The notes under the pieces were generated by a model. That model was not told the DNA's origin, ran no database searches, and saw only the letters and a list, made by a program, of their open reading frames with translations. The position numbers were made by a program, and so were the translations under genes. Source: Dethiosulfatibacter sp. (GTDB lineage Bacteria; Bacillota; Clostridia; Tissierellales; Dethiosulfatibacteraceae). Taken from it: a stretch of DNA of 10,845 nucleotides. This document shows positions 1-5,771 of this stretch, piece after piece. Where the stretch lies: the NCBI GenBank assembly GCA_030591825.1, contig JAUVAG010000013.1:1-10845 (forward strand). Direction: 5' to 3'. Numbering within the stretch: the first letter of the stretch is position 1; each line of letters opens with the position of its first letter.

Positions 1-444
1 AAAAAAAAGGAATATATTACCAAGGATTATATTGTAAACTACGAAGGTACCGGAATAAACAACAAGAAATTCGTATCATCCACATTTTTCATCAAAGACG
101 AAAACAATAAGCTGCAAGGTTTTCTCTGTGTAAACAAAGATATAACAGAGTTTCTTGAGTTCAAAAACCAGTTTGAAAAGATTGAAACCTTTTTCAGCAA
201 ATCTGCAAATCAATACAAGGAGTCAATTTCCACAACTGTATCCTCCCTTGCCGAAAACATAATCGCAGAGACCATAAAGAAAAACAATATTCCAGTTGGC
301 AGAATGAAGAAAAGTGAAAAAATCGAAATAGTAAGGGAACTAAATAAAAAGGGTGTATTTGACATAAATGGAGGCATGTCAGAAGCTTCTGCAATGCTTC
401 AGATTTCAGAAACAACCCTCTACAGATACTTAAAAGAAATTTGA
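1..444 (+). CDS. YheO/DauR-type PAS-HTH transcriptional regulator, 3' part
   Basis: This reading frame is open from the left edge and ends with TGA at 442-444. It gives the last 147 residues of a protein whose start lies outside the window. The first 55 or so residues (reading ...FFIKDENNKLQGFLCVNKD) match the end of a YheO-like PAS domain. After a helical linker, residues about 80-145 form a YheO-type C-terminal helix-turn-helix: KKSEKIEIVRELNKKGVFDI, then GGMSEASAMLQISETTLYRY. Known members such as E. coli DauR are DNA-binding regulators of small-molecule catabolism, about 210-240 residues long, so roughly a third is missing. The target genes are probably to the left. A strong terminator follows 13 bases after the stop. 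The family call is confident; the ligand and targets cannot be read from this fragment. Confidence 0.8.
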   Translation, partial: KKKEYITKDYIVNYEGTGINNKKFVSSTFFIKDENNKLQGFLCVNKDITEFLEFKNQFEKIETFFSKSANQYKESISTTVSSLAENIIAETIKKNNIPVGRMKKSEKIEIVRELNKKGVFDINGGMSEASAMLQISETTLYRYLKEI

Positions 445-456
445 AATAGTATAACC

Positions 457-498
457 ATAAAATGGAAAACCACTCAATCTAGTGGTTTTCCATTTTAT
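457..498. terminator. Bidirectional Rho-independent terminator between convergent genes
   Basis: A perfect 18-bp inverted repeat has arms at 457-474 and 481-498 and a 6-base loop, CAATCT. The stem core is TGGAAAACCACT/AGTGGTTTTCCA, with TTTTAT on each outer end in the reading direction of each strand. It lies between the YheO-type gene on + and the XRE-cupin gene on -, so it can end transcription from both sides. Confidence 0.85.
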
Positions 499-556
499 AT
501 TCTCATATATTCAATTTTTCATGAATAAATCTCAAAATCAACATTCATATTGTAAA

Positions 557-1114
557 CTAGGATTCAGGATAGTATATTACCATAGCTATGCGAGCTGTTT
601 CGCTGCCATTGTTATGATATGAATGCATCCTGTCTGCCCTAAATTCAAAGGCATCATCCTTGCTAATTATGTAATCCTCACCTTCAAAAGATATTTGAAT
701 CTGTCCATCAAAGACTATTACCATTTCAAGGGTATCCTTGTTGTGTGCCTCAGCATCGATGCCGCTGCCTGCTTCTATTTCAACCTGGTACATTTCAAAA
801 TTTCTTCCTTCCTCAAATGGGAAAAAAGGATGAATTCTGCACCGTCCCTCGTCGCTTTCTATTGTTGCAACATCAATTTTAAGTATAACCTTGTTTTCCT
901 GAACAGGCTTTTGTACAAGAGTTGTAAAAGATACTTTTAGTCCATTTACAATCTTCCACACAGTAGCTATTGTAGGATTTGACTCCCCTCTTTCTATCTG
1001 TCCAAGCATGCTCTTGCTAACTCCCGACAATTCTGACACCTTATCAAGACTAAGTCCTCTTTTAGTTCTTATAGCTTTTAAATTGTCGGCAATAATACCG
1101 TTAAGTTCTTCCAC
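557..1114 (-). CDS. XRE-family transcriptional regulator with C-terminal cupin domain
   Basis: The 185-residue protein has an N-terminal XRE/Cro helix-turn-helix at about residues 9-64 (LSLDKVSELSGVSKSMLGQI, then ERGESNPTIATVWKI). A C-terminal cupin_2 barrel spans about residues 105-182 and contains the EAHNKDTLEMVIVFDGQI and MHSYHNNGSETARI strands. This architecture (SutR/PuuR-like) normally means a repressor or activator that senses a small molecule in its cupin pocket; the ligand is unknown here. I chose GTG at 1114 because AGAGGAG (1121-1127 on the complement) sits 6 bases ahead of it. A frame extension to a TTG at 1171 adds 19 residues (…TLITQRNCFLEEKD) encoded by repeat copy A and has no ribosome binding site, so it is unlikely to be translated. 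The gene is single and bounded by a shared terminator downstream. Its leader carries repeat A. Confidence 0.85.
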   Translation of the reverse strand: MEELNGIIADNLKAIRTKRGLSLDKVSELSGVSKSMLGQIERGESNPTIATVWKIVNGLKVSFTTLVQKPVQENKVILKIDVATIESDEGRCRIHPFFPFEEGRNFEMYQVEIEAGSGIDAEAHNKDTLEMVIVFDGQIQISFEGEDYIISKDDAFEFRADRMHSYHNNGSETARIAMVIYYPES

Positions 1115-1116
1115 AT

Positions 1117-1133
1117 CTTTCTCCTCTAGAAAG
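1117..1133 (-). promoter_or_regulatory. Ribosome binding site of the XRE-cupin gene, placed in a hairpin loop
   Basis: On the minus strand the sequence is CTTTCT-AGAGG-AGAAAG, a perfect 6-bp stem with the Shine-Dalgarno core in its 5-base loop, 3 bases before the GTG start. One arm (1128-1133, AGAAAG on +) is the 5' end of repeat copy A and the other is spacer. The repeat end therefore helps shape the initiation site. The pairing is seen; an effect on translation is inferred. Confidence 0.5.
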
Positions 1134-1246
1134 CAGTTTCGCTGCGTTATCAGCGTAAGTTGATATTCCAAATACGAAAGAAAGTTATCTTAAATGCATA
1201 AAACCAACACTTCAAGGGTTTATGAACTTCTACTTTCTTAAGCTAG
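1126..1246 (+). repeat. Structured repeat, copy A
   Basis: A complete 121-bp copy running from CTAGAAAGCAG to CTTAAGCTAG. Parts in order: hairpin 1 at 1133-1145 (GCAG...CTGC); hairpin 2 at 1149-1164 (ATCAGC-GTAA-GTTGAT, one G-T pair); closing stem 1178-1185 with 1232-1239 (AAGAAAGT/ACTTTCTT); inner hairpin 1197-1202 with 1219-1224 (CATAAA/TTTATG) around the loop ACCAACACTTCAAGGG. It abuts the ribosome binding site of the XRE-cupin gene and lies between that gene and its likely promoter, so it would be transcribed as the complement in the leader. Confidence 0.85.
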
Positions 1247-1298
1247 AATCACTTGTGTCATATAACGCACAAATATACTGTATAATACACATCACCTG

Positions 1299-1307
1299 AT
1301 TATACCA
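1299..1307 (-). promoter_or_regulatory. Probable extended -10 promoter of the XRE-cupin gene
   Basis: On the minus strand TGGTATAAT fits the extended -10 consensus TGnTATAAT. No good -35 is present at the usual spacing, which is acceptable for extended -10 promoters. It would give a leader of roughly 180 nt including the complement of repeat A. A second A/T-rich palindrome (TATACTGTATA, 1275-1285) lies just downstream and could hold a weaker promoter or an operator. Confidence 0.5.
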
Positions 1308-1351
1308 CAATCAACTTGGCTATTGCGGACGAATATATGAACTTTTCTTAA

Positions 1352-1472
1352 CAAGAAAGCAGCTTTGCTGCGTTAAATGCACAAGCATTTATTAAGACGC
1401 GAAGGAAAGTTTCCTTAATAGCATAACACCAACGCTTCAAGGGATTATGTATATTTTAACTTTCCTAAGCTA
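1352..1472 (+). repeat. Structured repeat, copy B
   Basis: A complete 121-bp copy. Hairpin 1 is at 1359-1371 (GCAGC-TTT-GCTGC). Hairpin 2 is at 1375-1390 (AAATGC-ACAA-GCATTT, perfect, unrelated in sequence to hairpin 2 of the other copies). The closing stem is 1404-1411 with 1458-1465 (GGAAAGTT/AACTTTCC). The inner hairpin is 1421-1426 with 1445-1450 (GCATAA/TTATGT) around a loop containing ACCAACGCTTCAAGGG (1428-1443). Just after it, CAAGAAAGC (1473-1481) repeats the unit's own first nine bases, like the truncated start of another tandem unit. Bases 1335-1351 before it resemble a unit's 3' end. It lies between the end of the TAXI-manC operon and the XRE-cupin promoter. Confidence 0.85.
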
Positions 1473-1484
1473 CAAGAAAGCTAT

Positions 1485-1512
1485 AAAAAGACGGCCTCAA
1501 AAGAAACCGTCT
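1485..1512 (-). terminator. Rho-independent terminator of the TAXI-manC operon
   Basis: On the minus strand the stem is AGACGG/CCGTCT (1507-1512 with 1489-1494), with a 12-base loop, followed directly by a T run (complement of the A run 1485-1489) and TATAG. It lies about 80 bases past the manC stop and is the natural end of the leftward operon. There is no T run on + beyond the stem. Confidence 0.75.
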
Positions 1513-1541
1513 CCAAAATTAAAATTACTAGATTCAAATAT

Positions 1542-1578
1542 CAAAAATACAAAAAGAACCGTCCCTTTTGTATTTTTG
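1542..1578. repeat. REP-like hairpin with GAACCGTCCC loop
   Basis: A perfect 13-bp inverted repeat, CAAAAATACAAAA (1542-1554) with its complement (1566-1578), closes an 11-base loop AGAACCGTCCC. It lies 14 bases past the manC stop. Hairpins with a constant GGGACGGTTC core and copy-specific arms are, from memory, scattered in many bacterial genomes and resemble REP elements mobilised by RAYT/IS200-type transposases. No transposase is in the window. It could also serve as an additional 3' hairpin for the operon. Confidence 0.55.
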
Positions 1579-1592
1579 GGTTTTATATATTA

Positions 1593-2633
1593 CTACAGCT
1601 TGTCTTGAACATTTTTGATATTCTGTACACAGTCCTTACTACAGATGAGGATGTTTCCATCCTTCTCCACAACCACTGCATTTTCAATTCCCACAAGGGC
1701 AACTGTCTGATTTGATATTACTATATTGTTCTTTGAGTCTATCTCAATCAGTTTTTCAGCCTTGTTTATGGAACCGTTCTGGTTTTTCTCAAATATTTCT
1801 TCAAGAGCAGTGAAATTCCCAATATTATTCCATCCGAAATCTACAGGAATAGTCTTGATCTTGTCAGTTTTCTCCATTACACCATAGTCTATGGATACCT
1901 TCTCAAACTTGTCAAAATGTGATTTCAAGTTCACATCGTCATTTTTAAGTATGCTCTTAATCTCCATAAGTATCTTGTAGTGTTCCGGCAAATGCTTTTC
2001 AAATTCAGTAAGAATCATGTTTGTGGTAAATACGAACATGCCGCTGTTCCACAGGAACTTTCCTGAATTTATATATTCCTTAGCCATTGTTATATCAGGC
2101 TTTTCCCAGAATTTAACTACATCAATCGATGTGGATTTGAACAAATCAACAGACACCGTGGAATTAGTCTCGATATATCCATATCCAGTATCAGGCTTAT
2201 TTGGCTTGATTCCAAGAGTTATGATATTTCCTCGTTTTGATTCTTCAACAGCCTTCAATAATATATGCCTGAAGCCTATCTCGTCCTTAATTATATGGTC
2301 GGCTGGCAGTACAATCATTGGAATATTTCCATGCTTTTGTTTTATCACAAGGGCTCCGTATCCTATGGCAGCCGCAGTGTCCTTGAACTCAGGCTCTACA
2401 ATTATATTTTCCGCAGGTATATCACCAAGTTCTTTCCTAATATCATCCGCCTGAAGAATGTTTGTTCCAATATATATGTTTTCCGGTCTTATTATTGGCA
2501 GAATCCTATCTACAGTTTCCCTTATCATTGATTTTTCAGATGCCAGATTCAACAACTGCTTTGGTCTTTTCTTAGTTGACAATGGCCAAAATCTACTTCC
2601 CGATCCGCCTGCCATAATATATGTAGTAATCAT
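1593..2633 (-). CDS. manC: Mannose-1-phosphate guanylyltransferase (GDP-mannose pyrophosphorylase)
   Basis: This 346-residue enzyme of the cytoplasmic sugar-nucleotide transferase family would make GDP-mannose from mannose-1-phosphate and GTP, for polysaccharide or glycoprotein synthesis. Motifs in order: MAGGSGSRFWPLS (7-19) with KRPKQ (22-26), the nucleotide-binding start; LPADH (109-113); GYGYIE (150-155); FWEKPD (175-180); WNSGMF (195-200); IDYGVMEK (248-255). It has the length of the single-domain form and lacks the phosphomannose isomerase half of bifunctional ManC/AlgA. The motif usually read as GW-x-D-x-G is GWNNIG here (268-272), with Asn270 in place of the usual Asp. The ATG has GGAGG 9 bases upstream and starts 23 bases after the TRAP permease stop, so it is co-transcribed with a transporter it has no obvious link to. 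Confidence 0.88.
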   Translation of the reverse strand: MITTYIMAGGSGSRFWPLSTKKRPKQLLNLASEKSMIRETVDRILPIIRPENIYIGTNILQADDIRKELGDIPAENIIVEPEFKDTAAAIGYGALVIKQKHGNIPMIVLPADHIIKDEIGFRHILLKAVEESKRGNIITLGIKPNKPDTGYGYIETNSTVSVDLFKSTSIDVVKFWEKPDITMAKEYINSGKFLWNSGMFVFTTNMILTEFEKHLPEHYKILMEIKSILKNDDVNLKSHFDKFEKVSIDYGVMEKTDKIKTIPVDFGWNNIGNFTALEEIFEKNQNGSINKAEKLIEIDSKNNIVISNQTVALVGIENAVVVEKDGNILICSKDCVQNIKNVQDKL

Positions 2634-2656
2634 TCCCTATCCTCCATGGTGTATAT

Positions 2657-4378
2657 TTACTCTGTCATTCTTTTCATTTTAACAATATTATATATCTTGT
2701 GGAGCATAAATACCAACAAAATACTTATTGAAACTACAATTATTATTTCCAAAGGGCTTCCATCGATAAGTGGTGTATAGACAATAAGCAGTGGTACAAC
2801 GTATATTATCTTTGCATATTTAAGGGCAGCCACTCCCGTTTTAAGAGGATCTGCTCCTGCTATTCCTGCTGCTGCGTAGGCAGCCAGACATACTGGAGGC
2901 GTAATATTGGCATCCTGGCTTAGCCAGAAAATAATCATATGTGCCCCAAGAACGCTTACACCCTTATCAATGAATGCTGGTGCTGCAAGCACTGCAAGTA
3001 TTATATATGAAGAGGTGACAGTAAGTCCCATTCCAAGAACATAGGAAGCCATTGCGACGAAGAGTATCATGAGAGGTAAAATTCCATTGGAAGCTCCCAG
3101 TATTACGCTTGAAAACTTAAATCCAAGTCCCGTCAGATATACCGTTCCGATTATTATTCCTATTGAACCTGCGGTGATTCCTATGAATGCTATGTTTTTC
3201 CCACCTTCTTCAAGAGAATCCAGTAGCTTTTTGATTCCAATCTTTTCTTTAGAAAACACTAAATTAGTCACAAGGGCTGCTATCATCGACCAGAATGAAG
3301 CAAACACGGGAGAAAATCCTCTAACAAGGAGGAAAAATATCATTACAAGAGGTATGAAATGATGCCAGTTATTTTTGATCAAGTCAGCCACTTGCGACTT
3401 GTCTACTACAGTTTTTTTCGAGGGGTCCCTTTTCATATCTATCATTATATAAATACTTGCAAAATACAGAAATGCCGGTGCTACTGAAACAAGTATTATC
3501 CTTGAATATGGTATCCCCGTAAGTTCTGCCATTACGAAAGCTCCTGCTCCCATAATTGGAGGCATAAGCTGTCCTCCAGTGGATGCAGCGGTTTCTATGG
3601 CCGCCGCCTCATGACTTTCAAAGCCTGCCCTTTTCATTAGGGGTATTGTGAAAGTCCCCGTAGTCATTACATTGGCAACGGCGCTTCCAGTAACTGATCC
3701 CAACAGGGCGCTTGCCACTACTGCAGCTTTTGCTGAGCCCGTCTTTGATTTCCCTGTCATGAGATAAGGAAGCTGGGTAAAAAACTCAGCCCCGCCGGTC
3801 ATCCTTAAAACGGCGCCAAAGAGTACAAACATGAATACATAGGTGGAAAATATTCCAGCAACGCTTCCGTAAATACCAAAAAGGGAGGTATATAAAAATC
3901 CAATTGTCCTTCCCAGACTCAGTCCTCCATGTCCCAATAAACCTGGAAAAAATCTCCCGCCCAGATTATAGATGAAAAAAAACAAGGCAATTAACGTTAG
4001 AGTTGGTCCGTTTTTTCTTCTGTTTGTTTCAAGACAGACAACAACCATGCTTAGTCCGAAAAATATATCAAAACTATTTACCAAGCCAGCCCTCTGTCCT
4101 AGATTTGAGTATTCCAAAATGAAGTATATGGTTGATGCTACAGTCATTATAAGTAGAATAACATCCACTGCTAGGTTCAGTTTGTAGTTGGTACTAAATC
4201 TGGATTTGGAAAATTTCTTTCCAGTAACTATATTTTCAATTATTGCAATAAAAGAAACTCCACCTATAAATAAGCCTCTTGTTATCTGTGGAGCAAAAAT
4301 TCCGAACTTTCCAGCCGTAATGAAAAACAGCGAAAAAGCTATATAACATATCCTTAAAATCTGTTTTTTATACTTCAT
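2657..4378 (-). CDS. TRAP transporter fused permease, TAXI type (4TM-12TM, DctQM-like)
   Basis: This 573-residue integral membrane protein is very hydrophobic, with many membrane segments. The first 150 or so residues correspond to the small 4TM (DctQ-like) part and the rest to the large DctM-like part; the two are fused in most TAXI systems. Diagnostic motifs are GSVTGSAVANVMTTG (227-241), AASTGGQLMPPIMGAGAF (264-281), and a second repeat-like region with GMGLTVTSSY and QDANITPPVCLAAYAAAGIAG near the C-terminus. It would import an organic acid, probably a C4/C5-dicarboxylate or amino acid such as glutamate, driven by an ion gradient. It works with the TAXI lipoprotein encoded just upstream. 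The ATG at 4378 has TGAGG 8 bases ahead and a closer GAGG. The 65-base gap to the binding-protein gene is mostly repeat F. It is somewhat short for a fused TAXI permease (commonly above 600 residues). Confidence 0.92.
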   Translation of the reverse strand: MKYKKQILRICYIAFSLFFITAGKFGIFAPQITRGLFIGGVSFIAIIENIVTGKKFSKSRFSTNYKLNLAVDVILLIMTVASTIYFILEYSNLGQRAGLVNSFDIFFGLSMVVVCLETNRRKNGPTLTLIALFFFIYNLGGRFFPGLLGHGGLSLGRTIGFLYTSLFGIYGSVAGIFSTYVFMFVLFGAVLRMTGGAEFFTQLPYLMTGKSKTGSAKAAVVASALLGSVTGSAVANVMTTGTFTIPLMKRAGFESHEAAAIETAASTGGQLMPPIMGAGAFVMAELTGIPYSRIILVSVAPAFLYFASIYIMIDMKRDPSKKTVVDKSQVADLIKNNWHHFIPLVMIFFLLVRGFSPVFASFWSMIAALVTNLVFSKEKIGIKKLLDSLEEGGKNIAFIGITAGSIGIIIGTVYLTGLGFKFSSVILGASNGILPLMILFVAMASYVLGMGLTVTSSYIILAVLAAPAFIDKGVSVLGAHMIIFWLSQDANITPPVCLAAYAAAGIAGADPLKTGVAALKYAKIIYVVPLLIVYTPLIDGSPLEIIIVVSISILLVFMLHKIYNIVKMKRMTE

Positions 4379-4390
4379 CCTCTAATCCTC

Positions 4391-4459
4391 AAGAAAGTCA
4401 TCCTTATCGCATAAAGCCAACGATTCACGGGTTTATGCATATTTTATCTTTCCTTAGCT
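4391..4459 (+). repeat. Structured repeat, 3' part (copy F)
   Basis: This copy aligns base for base with the second half of copy D. The closing stem is GAAAG (4393-4397) with CTTTC, and the inner hairpin GCATAAA/TTTATGC (4409-4415 with 4432-4438) is a perfect 7-bp stem around GCCAACGATTCACGGG. The tail is TATCTTTCCTTAGCT. Hairpins 1 and 2 are absent. It fills the gap between the TAXI binding-protein and permease genes. Its 3' end overlaps the last codons of the binding-protein gene, supplying most of the C-terminal Ser-Ala-Lys-Glu-Arg and the stop. In the operon mRNA it gives an intercistronic hairpin. Confidence 0.75.
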
Positions 4460-5412
4460 GAAATAAACCTTACTGCACCCTGGTGCATTGGTATTCCAAG
4501 TATGTCAACCATCTTCTCAATGGAATCCATAGAAAGCTCTGATGCCCTTGTATGTACCGAATGCATATGGTCCAGTCCTTCCTCTGAGTACAGAGCTTTT
4601 AAAAATTCATAGACAGTTTCTTCAGGTACATCCTTGTTGGCTATTATATAAGTAAGGTTTGAATAAGACACTACATCTTCCGCTTGTCCCTCGTAGGTTC
4701 CTGCAGGTATGATGCTTGTTTTGTAAAATGGATATTTTTCACTGAATCCGAACTCGTCTCCCAGTATTCCAATGTCAAGAAGCTTCACATCCTTGACAGA
4801 AGAAAGATCCATTATGAGTGATAGGGGAAGTCCACTGAAATAGCCGAATACATCAAGGTTTCCATCCTTCATGGCCGAAACCTGATCTCCAGGTGGAAGA
4901 TATACGGGGGAAACTTCATTCCACACTCCTCCTTCACTGAGAAGTATTTTATTGAAAATTGCTGCAGCAGACCCCTGGGGACCCACACCTATATTCTTTC
5001 CCTTGAAATCCTCAAAGTTGTTAATTCCCGACTTTTCAAGTACTACACAGTGATAGATGTTTGTCCATCCAAAGCCCACTATCCTAATATCTTCAATATT
5101 TTGTCCCTGAAAAACACCTTCATCATTCCAAGCCCAATAAAGCTCCGATCCATTTGCCAGACCCATATCTGTTTCACCACTGTTCACAAGTCTTATGTTT
5201 TCAGCTGACCCTGCTGTTGTTTGAACGTTCAAGCTGTATCCATCCATGATTTCTCCAAAAATGGTGCTGAAACCTCCACTCATTGCATAGTATGTTCCTC
5301 CTGGAGATGCCGCTGCAAAGGTGTAGTTTTTAACATCCTTCGCGGAGCATCCCGTTGAAACTGATAATATCATTATGGCTATTATTAAGCACATTGCTTT
5401 TTTTAACTTCAT
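4444..5412 (-). CDS. TRAP transporter solute-binding lipoprotein, TAXI family
   Basis: This 322-residue protein is the extracytoplasmic receptor of the TAXI-TRAP system. Residues 1-22 are a lipoprotein signal: KLKK, a hydrophobic stretch and a lipobox-like STGC with Cys22 as the lipid anchor. The mature part opens with YTFAAASPGGTYYAMSGGFS, typical of TAXI binding proteins, and contains TTAGSAENIRLVNSGETDMG and KGKNIGVGPQGSAA, both family signatures. Two ATGs stand in tandem; I chose the second (5412) because GGAGG (5418-5422) is 5 bases ahead of it and only 2 bases ahead of the first. It is the first gene of the operon. The last residues (SAKER) are encoded inside repeat F, so the original C-terminus may have been replaced. 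The ligand is unknown; characterised relatives bind glutamate or other small carboxylates. Confidence 0.93.
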   Translation of the reverse strand: MKLKKAMCLIIAIMILSVSTGCSAKDVKNYTFAAASPGGTYYAMSGGFSTIFGEIMDGYSLNVQTTAGSAENIRLVNSGETDMGLANGSELYWAWNDEGVFQGQNIEDIRIVGFGWTNIYHCVVLEKSGINNFEDFKGKNIGVGPQGSAAAIFNKILLSEGGVWNEVSPVYLPPGDQVSAMKDGNLDVFGYFSGLPLSLIMDLSSVKDVKLLDIGILGDEFGFSEKYPFYKTSIIPAGTYEGQAEDVVSYSNLTYIIANKDVPEETVYEFLKALYSEEGLDHMHSVHTRASELSMDSIEKMVDILGIPMHQGAVRFISAKER

Positions 5413-5457
5413 CATTTCCTCCGTTTTTCAAACAAATAAGTAAAATACATCCTATCC

Positions 5458-5486
5458 ATTATATTAGAAATACATAGCATTATCAA
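5458..5486 (-). promoter_or_regulatory. Sigma-A type promoter of the TAXI-manC operon
   Basis: On the minus strand TTGATA (5481-5486) and TATAAT (5458-5463) are separated by 17 bases, one mismatch from the full consensus. It lies about 46 bases upstream of the binding-protein start. Repeat copy C begins about 11 bases upstream of the -35 box. Confidence 0.8.
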
Positions 5487-5496
5487 ATCTTTTGTT

Positions 5497-5633
5497 CAAT
5501 AAAGCAGCTTTGCTGCGTTAACCGGGTCACGCTTCATGTGACCATAGCGGTTATTAAGAGGTCGTAGAAAGTTTCCTTAACCGCGTAATACCAAGGCTTC
5601 AAGGAATTACGCATTTTTAACTTTCTTAGACTA
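5497..5633 (+). repeat. Structured repeat, copy C (first of three in tandem)
   Basis: A 137-bp copy. Hairpin 1 is at 5504-5516 (GCAGC-TTT-GCTGC). Hairpin 2 is at 5520-5552, a long two-part stem: AACCG, GGTCAC, 7-base loop, GTGACC, ATAG, CGGTT. The closing stem is 5566-5573 with 5619-5626 (AGAAAGTT/AACTTTCT). The inner hairpin is 5583-5589 with 5606-5612 (GCGTAAT/ATTACGC, perfect), loop ACCAAGGCTTCAAGGA. The first seven bases (TTCAATA instead of CAAGAAA) have diverged. Confidence 0.9.
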
Positions 5634-5771
5634 CAAGAAAGCAGCTATGCTGCGTTAACCGGGTCACGCTTCATGTGACCATAGCGGTTATTAAGATGCG
5701 AAAGAAAGTTCTCTTAACCGCATAACACCAACGCTTCAAGGGGTTATGTATATTTTAACTTTCTTAAGCTA
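5634..5771 (+). repeat. Structured repeat, copy D (second of three in tandem)
   Basis: A 138-bp copy directly joined to copy C. Hairpin 1 is at 5641-5653 (GCAGC-TAT-GCTGC). Hairpin 2 at 5657-5689 is identical to that of copy C. The closing stem is 5702-5710 with 5757-5765 (AAGAAAGTT/AACTTTCTT). The inner hairpin is 5720-5726 with 5743-5749 (GCATAAC/GTTATGT), loop containing ACCAACGCTTCAAGGG. It is the clearest example of the full unit. Confidence 0.9.

Noticed and set aside
194..415. Open frame on - over the YheO-type regulator
   Set aside because: It opposes a clear domain-bearing frame and its product shows no family features.
623..940. Open frame on + inside the XRE-cupin gene
   Set aside because: It is antisense to a well-supported gene, has no ribosome binding site and shows no recognisable domain. 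The same holds for the + frames within manC and the permease and the - frames within UMF1, plsC and the adaptor gene.
1115..1171. Longer XRE-cupin protein starting at TTG 1171
   Set aside because: The extra 19 residues are encoded by repeat A, have no ribosome binding site, and a well-spaced AGAGGAG precedes GTG 1114.
1281..1286. Promoter on + driving an RNA from repeat B
   Set aside because: TATAAT is present, but there is no -35 at usable spacing and no TGn extension, and no + terminator with a T run follows repeat B; too weak to list as a feature.
1126..1472. Riboswitch or T-box
   Set aside because: No match to the conserved cores I know (for example T-box TGGNACCGCG, TPP, SAM, glycine), and copies lie in + orientation regardless of gene direction.
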